In this document: one piece after another, positions 35,179 through 43,789 of the stretch | How the letters are laid out: every line of letters begins with the position of its first letter | Numbering within the stretch: position 1 is the first letter of the stretch | Assembly: GCF_001921215.1 (NCBI RefSeq) | Contig: NZ_MSIF01000012.1 | Coordinates: forward strand, 1 to 64,000 | Direction: 5' to 3' | Source: Actinophytocola xinjiangensis | GTDB taxonomy: Bacteria; Actinomycetota; Actinomycetes; Mycobacteriales; Pseudonocardiaceae | Length of the DNA: 64,000 nt | The notes under the pieces: generated by a model | Told to the model about the DNA's origin: nothing | The model's input: the letters and a program-made list of their open reading frames with translations, nothing else | Database searches by the model: none | Made by a program: the position numbers and the translations under genes

Positions 35179-35943
35179 ATGTGGGACCCCGGGAAGTACC
35201 TGGCCTTCGCCGACCACCGCTCGCGGCCGTTCTTCGACCTGGTCGCCAGGGTCGGGGCGAGCGAACCGCGCCGGGTGGTCGACCTGGGCTGCGGGCCAGG
35301 CAACCTGACCGAGTCACTGGTCGCGCGCTGGCCGGACGCGGTGGTCGACGCGGTGGACTCCTCACCGGAGATGGTGGCGGCGGCGCGGGAACGCGGGCTG
35401 GCCGCCGAGGTCGCCGACGTGCGCGGCTGGACGCCGCCGCCGGACACCGACGTCGTGGTGTCCAACGCGGTCCTGCAGTGGGTGCCAGGGCACGAGACGC
35501 TGCTGACGCGCTGGGTCGGGCAACTGCCGGCCGGGGCCTGGCTGGCCTTCCAGGTTCCCGGCAACTTCGCCGCGCCCTCACACGCCGAGATCCGCGCGCT
35601 GGTGGCCACCGAGACGTGGCGTGACCGGCTCGAACCCGTGGTGCTGCGCGAGGAGGACGCGGTGCTCGACCCGCAGGGCTACGCCGCGCTGCTCGCCGAC
35701 CTCGGCTGCGAGGTCGACGCCTGGGAGACCATCTACCTGCAGCGGCTCACCGGCGCCGACCCGGTCCTGGAGTGGATCGCCGGCACCGCGCTGCGTCCGG
35801 TCCGCGCCGCCCTCGACGACCAGGCCTGGCGGGAGTTCCGCGACCAGCTGGCTCCCCGGCTGCGTGCCCACTACCCGACCCGCGCCGACGGCACGACCTG
35901 GTTCCCGTTCCGCCGGGTCTTCGCCGTCGCCCGGGTGCCCTGA
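35179..35943 (+). CDS. tam: Trans-aconitate 2-methyltransferase
   Basis: SAM-dependent enzyme that methylates trans-aconitate, an inhibitor of aconitase. The 254-residue protein opens [20 protein letters not shown] as in E. coli Tam. Motif I is [15 protein letters not shown], the acidic contact is [10 protein letters not shown], and the substrate-side signature [13 protein letters not shown] is near residue 95. ATG at 35179 has GGAGG 6 bases upstream. It ends against a bidirectional hairpin shared with the MMPL gene. Confidence 0.92.
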   Translation: MWDPGKYLAFADHRSRPFFDLVARVGASEPRRVVDLGCGPGNLTESLVARWPDAVVDAVDSSPEMVAAARERGLAAEVADVRGWTPPPDTDVVVSNAVLQWVPGHETLLTRWVGQLPAGAWLAFQVPGNFAAPSHAEIRALVATETWRDRLEPVVLREEDAVLDPQGYAALLADLGCEVDAWETIYLQRLTGADPVLEWIAGTALRPVRAALDDQAWREFRDQLAPRLRAHYPTRADGTTWFPFRRVFAVARVP

Positions 35944-35966
35944 CCGCGGAAAGGGCACGGAAAGGG

Positions 35967-36001
35967 CGCGGCGCCGCCACCCCCCGAGTGACGGCGCCGC
36001 G
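35967..36001. terminator. Bidirectional terminator between tam and the MMPL gene
   Basis: CGCGGCGCCG (35967-35976) pairs perfectly with CGGCGCCGCG (35992-36001) over a 15-base loop. It sits in the 68-bp gap between two convergent genes and can serve both. Confidence 0.7.
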
Positions 36002-36011
36002 GGCGAGGTGG

Positions 36012-38165
36012 TCAGGAACTGACGTCGACGGTTTCCCGCTGCTGGGCCGGCGGCGCGGCCGGCCGGTCGGCGCGACCGGGCCACCAGGCCTTGTGGCCCA
36101 GCAGTGCCGTCACGCTCGGCACCAGGAACATCGACATCACGAACGCGGCGATCATGATCCCGATCGACACGGCGAAACCCATTTCCACCAGGAACGAGAT
36201 GCCGCCGAGCATCATCGACGCGAACGTGCCGGCCAGGATCACCCCGGCGGCGCCGACCGACGGGCCGCCGTGCTCGACGGCGAGGTCGGCCGCGGTGCGC
36301 GGGTCGTTGCCGAGCTTGGCCTCCTCGCGTAGCCGGGCGATCATCAGGATGTTGTAGTCCGTGCCGATCGCCACCACGAACAGGTACACCAGCATCGGCA
36401 GCATGAACGACACACCCGGCCGGTCGCCGATGCCCTGGAAGGCGATCACCGTCGCGCCCATGGTGCTGAAGAAGCCGAGCACCACCGCCACCATCAGGTA
36501 GATCGGCGCGACGATGCTGCGCAGCAGCAACCCGAGCACGATCGCGATCAGCAGGCCGGCGACCGGGAAGATCACCCACAGGTCCCGGTTGTTGGCGTCC
36601 CGGATGTCGGCGAACGCGGAGCTCAGGCCGCCGACGTAGGCGGTCGCGCCGTCCGGCGCCTCGTCCTTGGCGATCGTGCGCAGCTCACCTCCGACCAGAT
36701 CGAGCGAGGAGTTGGCGTACGGGCTGTCGGCCAGCAGCAGGTCGATCTTGGCGACCGTGCCGTCCTCGCTGAGGGTGGCGACCCCGGCCGGACCCGGCAT
36801 GACGCCGCCGACCCCGGGAACCTCCTGCAACCGCTGGGCGTAGGTGGCCAGCGCGGCCTCGTCGAGCGCGCCATCACCGCGCAGGTACACCGAGGTCGGG
36901 CTCAGCGCGCCGGCCGGGAAGCCGCTCTCCATGTACTCCAGGCCGCGTGCGGACTCGGTGTCGCTGGGCAGTTGGGCGTTCTGGTCGTAGTCGGTGTTGA
37001 AGCCGAACATGCCCAGCGCCAGTGCGGCCATCACGCCACCGGAGACCAGCGCCACCACGCCGGGACGCCGGCCGGTGAGCTTGCCCAGCCGCTGGAAGGT
37101 GGTGCCCTTGGGCGTGCGCTGCCAGGACTTCGACGGCCAGAACACCTTGGTCCCCAGCAGCGACACGACCGCCGGGATCAGCGTGACCGCGGCCAGCGCC
37201 ATCAGCGCGACCGCGATCGACAGGCCGGGGCCGAAGCTGGTGAAGGCGCCGAACACGGCCAGCAGCAGCGCCATGAACGCGATGATGATGGCCGCCGCCG
37301 CGGACGCGATCACCTCGCCGACCCGCGCGACCGCGGCGACCAGCGCCGTCTTCTGGTCGTCGCCGGCCCGCAGGCGTTCGCGGAAGCGGAACAGCAGGAA
37401 CACGATGTAGTCGGTGCCGACGCCGTAGAGCACGATCGTCATGACGATCTGGACCGACTGGTCGACCTGGAAGCCGAACGCCTCCGCCGCCCAGGCGATC
37501 AGCCCGGGCGCGATCGCGCTCACCAGGCCGACGGTGACGATCGGCAGCAGCGCGGCGATCGGACTGCGGTAGATCAGCAGCAGCAGGCCGATGATCAGCA
37601 CGATGGTGGCCGCGCCGACGATCACCAGCGCGGTGTCGAACGCGTCGGCGTTGTCGGCGAACATCGCCACGTCACCGGTGACCGCGTACTCCAGGCCGGT
37701 GTCGCCCAGGGTCGAGCCGGTGGTGTCCCGGATGCTCTCGACCGCCTCGACCAGCTTCGGGTCGTCGCCGAAGCCGTCCAGCCCGGCGGTGACCAACTGG
37801 ACCTTGCCGTTGGGTGAGACGGCGGGGGCGCCGGTGAGGACCTGGGTGACCCGCTCGATGTTCTCGGCCTGTAAGTCCTCGGCGAGCCCGCCGATCGTGG
37901 TCTTGTCCTGTTCGGACAGCGCCGCCCCGTCGACGCGCCGGATCACGATCGTCGCGCTGGCGTCGGTCTGCTCGCCGAACGCCTCGGTCGCCAGGTCCGC
38001 CGCCTGGACGGACTCGTAGTCCGACGGCAGGAAGTTGGCCTGGTCGCGGTTGGTGACGTCACCGAGGGTGGGCGCGAAGGAGACCACCGCGATGGTGATC
38101 AGCACCCAGGCGGCGATCACCTTCCATGGGTTGTGGACGACGAATCGACCCAGTCGTTCGAACAT
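36012..38165 (-). CDS. MMPL/RND-family membrane transporter
   Basis: A 717-residue lipid/drug exporter with two repeats, each having one helix, a large extracytoplasmic domain, and five further helices. The proton-relay signatures GTDYIVFLLFRFRE and GTDYNILMIARLREE, in the fourth helix of each half, are present. Actinobacterial MMPL proteins export lipids or hydrophobic compounds. ATG at 38165 has GGGGAGG 5 bases upstream. Divergent TetR and an intervening dyad suggest it is inducible; the substrate is unknown. Confidence 0.93.
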   Translation of the reverse strand: MFERLGRFVVHNPWKVIAAWVLITIAVVSFAPTLGDVTNRDQANFLPSDYESVQAADLATEAFGEQTDASATIVIRRVDGAALSEQDKTTIGGLAEDLQAENIERVTQVLTGAPAVSPNGKVQLVTAGLDGFGDDPKLVEAVESIRDTTGSTLGDTGLEYAVTGDVAMFADNADAFDTALVIVGAATIVLIIGLLLLIYRSPIAALLPIVTVGLVSAIAPGLIAWAAEAFGFQVDQSVQIVMTIVLYGVGTDYIVFLLFRFRERLRAGDDQKTALVAAVARVGEVIASAAAAIIIAFMALLLAVFGAFTSFGPGLSIAVALMALAAVTLIPAVVSLLGTKVFWPSKSWQRTPKGTTFQRLGKLTGRRPGVVALVSGGVMAALALGMFGFNTDYDQNAQLPSDTESARGLEYMESGFPAGALSPTSVYLRGDGALDEAALATYAQRLQEVPGVGGVMPGPAGVATLSEDGTVAKIDLLLADSPYANSSLDLVGGELRTIAKDEAPDGATAYVGGLSSAFADIRDANNRDLWVIFPVAGLLIAIVLGLLLRSIVAPIYLMVAVVLGFFSTMGATVIAFQGIGDRPGVSFMLPMLVYLFVVAIGTDYNILMIARLREEAKLGNDPRTAADLAVEHGGPSVGAAGVILAGTFASMMLGGISFLVEMGFAVSIGIMIAAFVMSMFLVPSVTALLGHKAWWPGRADRPAAPPAQQRETVDVSS

Positions 38166-38197
38166 CTGACCTCCCCTGAGATGTCGTGGAACGAAGG

Positions 38198-38219
38198 TTA
38201 CCTGCCGCACGGTAGGTAA
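38198..38219. promoter_or_regulatory. TetR-type operator between MMPL gene and tetR
   Basis: TTACCTGCC (38198-38206) and GGTAGGTAA (38211-38219) form a dyad with one mismatch around GCAC. The 22-bp size and position in a divergent spacer fit a TetR-family operator. TAAGAT (38217-38222) overlaps it and may be the -10 of the tetR gene. Confidence 0.7.
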
Positions 38220-38292
38220 GATCCACCGGCGGTCCGGCCAGGACGGAACGCTAACGTGAGCGGCCTGAGAAACCGCTGAGGAGGTGGGGCGG

Positions 38293-38844
38293 ATGGACGG
38301 GGACACCCGCGAGACGATCCGCGAGGTCGCCATCGACCTGTTCTCCACCCGCGGCTTCGACCAGACCAGCCTGCGCGAGATCGCCGAGCGGGTCGGGCTG
38401 ACCAAGGCGTCGCTGTACTACCACTACCCGTCCAAGCAGGCGCTGCTCACCGCGATCGTCTCCCCGCTGCTCGACGGCTGGCGCGCGGTCACCGACGAGG
38501 CCGAGGGCATGGCCCACACCCCGGACAACGTGCGGCACGTGCTGACCACCCTGCTGGACGTGATGGTCGTCAACCGGCCGCTGGCCAGTGTGCTGCTGCG
38601 CGACCCGGCCGGCGTGGTGGCCGCCGCCGGGCCGCTGTGGCAGGACATGATCGACGTGGCGACCAGGCTCACGAACTGGGTCGCCGGCCCGGAGCCGACG
38701 GTCGCGCAGCGGCTGCGCGCGATCGCCGCGATGGAGGTGCTGCGCGCCGCCTACAGCTCGATCACCTACCTCCGGGAGGAGGTCGCCGACGCCGAGATGC
38801 GCGAGGTGCTGCTCGACTCGGCGCTGGGCGCGCTGCGACGCTGA
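38293..38844 (+). CDS. TetR-family regulator of the MMPL transporter
   Basis: A 183-residue repressor. The N-terminal helix-turn-helix is TSLREIAERVGLTKASLYYH (about 25-45), with a helical sensor domain behind it. ATG at 38293 has GAGGAGG 8 bases upstream. Divergent arrangement with the MMPL gene and the 22-bp dyad between them indicate local control of export; the ligand is probably a transported or membrane-active compound. Confidence 0.9.
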   Translation: MDGDTRETIREVAIDLFSTRGFDQTSLREIAERVGLTKASLYYHYPSKQALLTAIVSPLLDGWRAVTDEAEGMAHTPDNVRHVLTTLLDVMVVNRPLASVLLRDPAGVVAAAGPLWQDMIDVATRLTNWVAGPEPTVAQRLRAIAAMEVLRAAYSSITYLREEVADAEMREVLLDSALGALRR

Positions 38845-38934
38845 TACGACGGTGATACGACGCTGAACCGTTCGGTCACGCGCTGCGTAGGTTGGGACTG
38901 TCCCCGTTCTCGCAGAGCACCGAAGGATGTCGTG

Positions 38935-39834
38935 ATGCTTCGACGCGTTGGACTCACCCTGCTCCTGGCCGCGCTGGCGGTCCCCGGCCTGTCACCGTCG
39001 GCCTCGGCGAGCCCCGGCTTCCCCCCGAGTTTCGCGCTGCCCCACGGTTTCCAGCCCGAGGGCATCGCCGTCGGGCCGGGGCCGGTCGCCTACTTCGGGT
39101 CGCTGGCCGACGGTGCGATCTACCGGGCCGACCTGCGCACCGGCCGGGGCCGGGTGATCAGCGAGGGCCCGGGAACGCCGTCGGTCGGCATGAAGACCGA
39201 CGCGCGCGGGCGGCTGTTCGTCGCCGGTGGCGCGGCCGGCGACGCCCGGGTGGTGGACACCCGGACCGGTGACGTGCTGGCGAGCTACCAGCTGGCCGAG
39301 GGCGCGGCGTTCATCAACGACGTCGTGCTGACCCGGGACGCTGCCTGGTTCACCGACTCGCTCAACCCGGTGCTCCACCGCCTGCCGCTGACCGGTCACC
39401 GCCTGCCGGCGCGCGCGGACACCGTTCCGTTGACCGGTGACCTGGTGTACCAGGAAGGCTTCAACGCCAACGGGATCGCGGCCACGCCGGACGGCCGGGG
39501 GCTGCTCGTCGTGCAGACCAACACCGGCTCCCTGTTCCGGGTCGAGCCGTCGGGTGTCACCCATCGGGTGGCGGTGCCGATCACGCTGACCTTCGGTGAC
39601 GGCCTGTTGCAGCGCGGCTCGACCGTGTACGTCGTCCAGAACCGGCTGAACACGCTGACCGAGCTGCGGTTGCGCGGCGACACGGCGACGGTCGCCCGGC
39701 AGGTCACCGACCCGCGTTTCGACGTCCCGACGACCGTCGGCCACTTCGCCGGCCGGCTGTACCTGCCCAACGCGCGGTTCACCACCACGCCCGGCCCGGA
39801 CGTCACCTACACGGTCAACTCGGTCCCGGCCTGA
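38935..39834 (+). CDS. Secreted SMP-30-like beta-propeller protein
   Basis: A 299-residue exported protein with a Sec signal (LRRVGLTLLLAALAVPGL, then an Ala-Ser-Ala cleavage region near residue 26). The mature part has about six repeats of the DxxTGRV / ITPDGRGLLVVQ kind (PDGRGLLVVQTNTG, RTGDVLASYQ), typical of SMP-30/gluconolactonase or NHL-like propellers. ATG 38935 follows AAGGA by 7 bases. The catalytic residues of gluconolactonase cannot be assigned. It overlaps the convergent ADA-like gene by 28 bp. Confidence 0.75.
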   Translation: MLRRVGLTLLLAALAVPGLSPSASASPGFPPSFALPHGFQPEGIAVGPGPVAYFGSLADGAIYRADLRTGRGRVISEGPGTPSVGMKTDARGRLFVAGGAAGDARVVDTRTGDVLASYQLAEGAAFINDVVLTRDAAWFTDSLNPVLHRLPLTGHRLPARADTVPLTGDLVYQEGFNANGIAATPDGRGLLVVQTNTGSLFRVEPSGVTHRVAVPITLTFGDGLLQRGSTVYVVQNRLNTLTELRLRGDTATVARQVTDPRFDVPTTVGHFAGRLYLPNARFTTTPGPDVTYTVNSVPA

Positions 39835-40838
39835 GCCAGCCACTCGTCCACCGAGGCCAGCAGGGCGGCGCGGACCTCCGGCGGCGCCGCCGACCCCCGG
39901 ATGCCGTGCGCGGCGAGGACGGCGAGCTGCTGGTCGGTGAGGCCGAGCAGGTCGCGGCAGATCAGGTACTGGCTGGCCAGGCCGGTGCCGAACAGCAGTG
40001 GGTCGTCGGTGCCGATGGCCACCGGCACCTGGGCGCCCAGCAGCGTGGCCAGCGGGATCGTCGCCAGCTCGTGCACGCCGAAGGGCGGGTAGGAGGTCGG
40101 GCAGACCTCCAGGGTCACCCGCCGCTCGGCGAGCAGCTCCAGGGTCGGCGGGTCGGTCGCGGCGGCGGTGCCGTGGCCGATCCGGCCGGCGCCGAGGTGC
40201 TCGACGCAGGCGCGGACGTGGTCGGCGCCGGTGTAGAAGCCCGAGTGCGGGGTCGCCACCAGCCCGGCGTCGCGGGCGATCCGGAACGCCGGGGTGAACT
40301 CGGCGACGGTCGCGTGCCGCTCGTCGTTGGACAGGCCGAAGCCGACGACCCCGTCGTCGGCGTACTCGGCGGCCAGCCGGGCGAGGGTCACCGCGTGGTC
40401 GGGGGAGCGCGTCCAGCTGGACGCGACGATCACGCCGGTGGGGATGGTCGCGGCGCGCGCGCCGGCCAGCACGGCCTCCAGCGCCGCGCGGTACCCGCCG
40501 AACACCGGGGCGTAGGAGGTCGGGTCGACCTGGATCTCCAGCCAGCCGCAGCCGTCGGCGGCGTCGTCGTCGGCGGCCTCGGTGACCACCCGGGCGACGT
40601 CCTCGGCGGTGCGGATGGCCTGGCGGGCGGCGTCGTAGCGGTCCTGGAAGTCCGCCCAGGTGCCGGCCGTGGCCGGCAGCGGCGGGGGGACGGTGAGGCC
40701 GTGGCCGGCGGCCAGTTCGGTGAGCGTGGCCGGGCGCATCGCGCCGGTGAGGTGCAGGTGCAGGTGGGCCTTGGGGAGCCCCCGCGGGTCGCGCGCGGGG
40801 GCCCGGCCCGGCTCACGGCTGGTGGTAGGCGGGTTCAC
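39807..40838 (-). CDS. Adenosine-deaminase-family amidohydrolase with altered active site
   Basis: A 343-residue TIM-barrel amidohydrolase. The first metal pair is in KAHLHLHLTG, and late ligands are in GTDDP; RIGHG is intact. At the canonical HAGE, whose Glu is the proton donor, the sequence reads PHSGFYTG, so Glu is replaced by Phe. That suggests a changed substrate or mechanism, and the name adenosine deaminase may be wrong. GTG at 40838 overlaps the upstream YtxH-like gene by 26 bp. Confidence 0.8.
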   Translation of the reverse strand: MNPPTTSREPGRAPARDPRGLPKAHLHLHLTGAMRPATLTELAAGHGLTVPPPLPATAGTWADFQDRYDAARQAIRTAEDVARVVTEAADDDAADGCGWLEIQVDPTSYAPVFGGYRAALEAVLAGARAATIPTGVIVASSWTRSPDHAVTLARLAAEYADDGVVGFGLSNDERHATVAEFTPAFRIARDAGLVATPHSGFYTGADHVRACVEHLGAGRIGHGTAAATDPPTLELLAERRVTLEVCPTSYPPFGVHELATIPLATLLGAQVPVAIGTDDPLLFGTGLASQYLICRDLLGLTDQQLAVLAAHGIRGSAAPPEVRAALLASVDEWLAQAGTELTV

Positions 40839-41061
40839 TCGCGTTCCGGTGTCCGTTGCCGCTCGGCGCGGACGCCGGCCTGGACCGTCCACCGAAGCCG
40901 ACCTTCTCGCCGACCTTCGCCCGCGCGACGCCGGCGGCGCCCTGGACCGCGGGGTGGTCGGCGATCTTGCGGTAGGTGCGCATGATCTGGTCGTAGCGCC
41001 CACGCCCCGCCTTGGCCCCCAACACGTACCCCACCGCGGCGCCCAGCAGGAACGCCTTCAT
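40813..41061 (-). CDS. Small YtxH-like membrane-anchored protein
   Basis: An 82-residue protein with an N-terminal Gly-zipper hydrophobic segment (MKAFLLGAAVGYVLGAKAGR) and a basic soluble tail (RYDQIMRTYRKIADHPAVQG), a common actinobacterial architecture resembling YtxH. GGGAGG lies upstream of the ATG at 41061. Its function is unknown. It is upstream of and overlaps the ADA-like gene. Confidence 0.8.
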   Translation of the reverse strand: MKAFLLGAAVGYVLGAKAGRGRYDQIMRTYRKIADHPAVQGAAGVARAKVGEKVGFGGRSRPASAPSGNGHRNASEPAYHQP

Positions 41062-41195
41062 GTCATCGCCTCCCAGGATCGGGTTGCTCTCGTGGTGCCC
41101 ATCCTCCCCCAGTTCGGCCCCAGGTGCCGGCCGGCGAACAGGCGAGTTCGGGCATGCGCTAAGGTTGGGTCTCGCCGGAGCCGCTCCGGTGACGA

Positions 41196-41268
<73 letters not shown>

Positions 41269-41308
41269 CAAGTTCTTGGTCCGGCCACTGGGTGAGCCGT
41301 TGACCGGT

Positions 41309-42139
41309 ATGCCAATCGACAAGGTCGCCTCCCGTGCGGTGGACGCCGCGGTGGCCACGGCCACCGCGCTCGGCCTGGACGTCGGGCATACGACCGTTCT
41401 GCACGCCTCGAACCGGATCACCGTGCGCCTGGCGCCCTGCGACGTCCTCGCCCGGGTCGCGCCTGTCGCGGACCGGGCCGGCGCGGCGTTCGAGGTCGAG
41501 GTCGCTGGTCTGCTGGCGGGAACGGGCGGCCCGGTGGGCGTGCCAGAATCTCGGGTGCGGCCGCGCGTGTACGTGCGCGCGGGTTTCGCGGTCACGCTGT
41601 GGCGCTACCACGAGCCGGTGCCGGGCGAGCTGGCGCCGGCCGCCTACGCCGACGCGCTGGTGCGGCTGCACGCCGGCCTGCGGCGCGTCGACCTCCCTCT
41701 GCCGCACGTCACGGACCGGGTCGGGCAGGCGCGGCAGCTGGTCGAGGACCGGCGGCGGTCCCCGGACCTCGGCGACGCGGACCGCGCCCTGCTCCGCGAC
41801 ACCCTGACGAACCTGGGTGGGGCACTCGTCCACGGCGCCGCCGAGCAGCCGCTGCACGGCGAACCCCATCCCGGCAACGTGCTGGCCACCGGGAACGGGC
41901 CGCTGTTCGTCGACCTCGAGTCCTGCTGCCGTGGTCCGGTCGAGTTCGACCTGGCGCACGCGCCGGAGCCGGTCGGCGCGCACTACCCGGCGGCCGATCC
42001 GGATCTGCTCGGCCGGTGCCGGATCCTCACGCTGGCGATCGCCACGGCGTGGCGTTGGGACCTTGCCGACCGGTTCCCGGACGGCCGCCGGCTGGGGCTG
42101 CTGTGGCTCGACCAGCTCCGGGCGGCGACCGGTTACTGA
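41309..42139 (+). CDS. Aminoglycoside-phosphotransferase-like kinase
   Basis: A 276-residue protein of the APH/choline-kinase fold. The catalytic loop is LHGEPHPGNVL near residue 190, where the usual HGD is HGE, followed by the metal-binding VDLES. These support a small-molecule kinase, but substrate and activity are unknown and the Asp-to-Glu change needs testing. ATG 41309 is the simplest start; a TTG at 41276 just after tRNA-Asn is also open. It overlaps the convergent DUF2306 gene by 7 bp. Confidence 0.75.
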   Translation: MPIDKVASRAVDAAVATATALGLDVGHTTVLHASNRITVRLAPCDVLARVAPVADRAGAAFEVEVAGLLAGTGGPVGVPESRVRPRVYVRAGFAVTLWRYHEPVPGELAPAAYADALVRLHAGLRRVDLPLPHVTDRVGQARQLVEDRRRSPDLGDADRALLRDTLTNLGGALVHGAAEQPLHGEPHPGNVLATGNGPLFVDLESCCRGPVEFDLAHAPEPVGAHYPAADPDLLGRCRILTLAIATAWRWDLADRFPDGRRLGLLWLDQLRAATGY

Positions 42140-42891
42140 GGACGGCCGCCGGCCGCCGGCGCGGGTTCCGGGTCGCCCACCGGGGAGTCCCGTGGTGCGC
42201 GGCGGGTGGGGTCACCGGTCCTGGCCCGTGGTGTGCGGCGTTCCAGCAACCAGTCGGCGAGCAGCAGCAGGAGCAGTGGGCTGAGCCAGACACCGATGCT
42301 GGCGGCGCTGTAGGTCATCAGGTCCTCGCTGCCGAGGAACGTGGTGTCGGTTTCCGGGGTGAGCACGATCGTGGCCACGATGTTGATCACCCGGCTGAGG
42401 GCGATCGACAGGGCGAGCGCGACGCTGCGCGACATCCACCGGCGGTGCTCGTTGAACCGCCGTGCCCGGGCCATCCGCAGTCCGACGAGCGTGGTGACCA
42501 GCCACAACGCCGATCCGACGAGGTTGGCCACCCGCACCGACGGCCCGGCGGTGGTGTGCCAGCCGATGTAGAGGCCGAGCAGTCCGGCGGGCAGTGCGCC
42601 CGCGTACACGTAGAGCCGGCCGGTGATCCGGTGCCCGCGCCGGTGCCGTGCGCGGAACGCCGGCCAGATCTGGAAACACGCCGTGGACATGGCGACGGTG
42701 CCGAACAGTACGTGCGCGATCAGCAGCGGGTAGTACAGCCCGTCGCCCGGCGGCGGTTCCAGGCGGGAGTTCGCCGGGTCGAAGGTCAGGTAGGGCGGCA
42801 CCGAGAACGCCAGGAAGGCCGCGACCACCAGTAACAGCGGCACGATCCAGGGTCGGCGCCACCAGCGCACGGTGAGGCGGGGTGAGGTCAT
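42133..42891 (-). CDS. DUF2306 multi-pass membrane protein
   Basis: A 252-residue protein with about seven hydrophobic helices (for example IVPLLLVVAAFLAFSVPP at the N-terminus). It has the DUF2306 signature of paired His/Arg in HRRGHRITGRLYVYAGALPA and NEHRRWMSRSVALALS, reminiscent of cytochrome-b561-like heme ligands. The C-terminal 35 residues are Pro/Arg-rich and cytoplasmic. It is divergent from a TetR gene, with dyads in between that imply control by it. Confidence 0.8.
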   Translation of the reverse strand: MTSPRLTVRWWRRPWIVPLLLVVAAFLAFSVPPYLTFDPANSRLEPPPGDGLYYPLLIAHVLFGTVAMSTACFQIWPAFRARHRRGHRITGRLYVYAGALPAGLLGLYIGWHTTAGPSVRVANLVGSALWLVTTLVGLRMARARRFNEHRRWMSRSVALALSIALSRVINIVATIVLTPETDTTFLGSEDLMTYSAASIGVWLSPLLLLLLADWLLERRTPRARTGDPTRRAPRDSPVGDPEPAPAAGGRPQ

Positions 42892-42926
42892 GACGATCCG
42901 TTCTTGTCGTGGTCACGGACAGAAAC

Positions 42927-42959
42927 TATGTACAACATACATTAGAACGTATGACATAC
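42927..42959. promoter_or_regulatory. Paired AT-rich dyads between DUF2306 gene and tetR
   Basis: ATGTA-CAACA-TACAT (42928-42942) and GTATG-A-CATAC (42949-42959) are perfect palindromes 6 bp apart in an AT-rich patch of an otherwise G+C-rich window. Their position, 36-69 bp from both starts, suggests a double TetR-family operator covering the divergent promoters. Confidence 0.65.
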
Positions 42960-43003
42960 ACAGTTTTAGGATGGTCGCGGCACGGACACGGACGGGATGG
43001 CGA

Positions 43004-43789
43004 ATGGCGACACGAGACAGCAAGGACCCGGACCTGGAGCGCAGCCTCACGCTGCTGTGGTCGGGACGCCCCCAGGGCCGGCGCGGCCCGCGACCACGGC
43101 TCACCGTGGACGGCATCGCCCGGGCCGCGGTCGAGGTCGCCGACGCCGAGGGGATCGAGGCACTGTCCATGCAGCGGATCGCCACCGAACTCGGCTACTC
43201 GACGATGTCGCTGTACAACCACGTCCCCAGCAAGGACCTCCTGCTGGAGGTGGCCGCCGACATCGGCGCCGGACCACCCCCCGACATCGGGGACCCCGAC
43301 GACTTCCGGCCGGCGGTGCGCCGCTGGGTCGCCGCGCTGTGGGCCGGCTTCCGGCTCCGCCCCTGGATGCTGCGCGTCCCCTTCGACCACGCGCCCGTCG
43401 GCCCCCACCAGCTCGCCTGGCTCGACCGGCTGCTGCGTCCCCTGCTGGCCGCCGGCCTGAGCGGTCGCCAGGCGCGGGTCGCCGCCCTGCACCTGACCGC
43501 CGTCGTGCGCGGCACCGCGCAGATCAGCCTGAGCCTGGCCGCCGTCAACCGGACCGACGACGGTGTCCCGCGCTCCGACGCCGACCTGGCCAGGATCCTC
43601 ACCGGGTTCCTCGACGAGCGGGACTACCCGGCGCTGACGGCCGTCTACACCGCCGAACTGGCCGGGGACACCGCCGCCGACACCGCCGACGAGGACCCGC
43701 TCCCGTTCGAGCTGGGTTTCGGCGTCGACCGCTTCCTCGACGGCGTCGAGTCCTGGGTCGCGGCGAACCGGCCGGGCGCCGATTCCTAG
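43004..43789 (+). CDS. TetR-family regulator with TetR_C domain
   Basis: A 261-residue repressor. The HTH is LSMQRIATELGYSTMSLYNH (about 60-80), preceded by an unusually long basic N-terminal arm (RPQGRRGPRPRLTVDG), and the TetR_C ligand domain follows. ATG 43004 is chosen; ATG 42971 is an in-frame alternative. It shares a spacer with the DUF2306 gene and overlaps the MFS gene, convergent, by 4 bp. It may control both. Confidence 0.88.
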   Translation: MATRDSKDPDLERSLTLLWSGRPQGRRGPRPRLTVDGIARAAVEVADAEGIEALSMQRIATELGYSTMSLYNHVPSKDLLLEVAADIGAGPPPDIGDPDDFRPAVRRWVAALWAGFRLRPWMLRVPFDHAPVGPHQLAWLDRLLRPLLAAGLSGRQARVAALHLTAVVRGTAQISLSLAAVNRTDDGVPRSDADLARILTGFLDERDYPALTAVYTAELAGDTAADTADEDPLPFELGFGVDRFLDGVESWVAANRPGADS

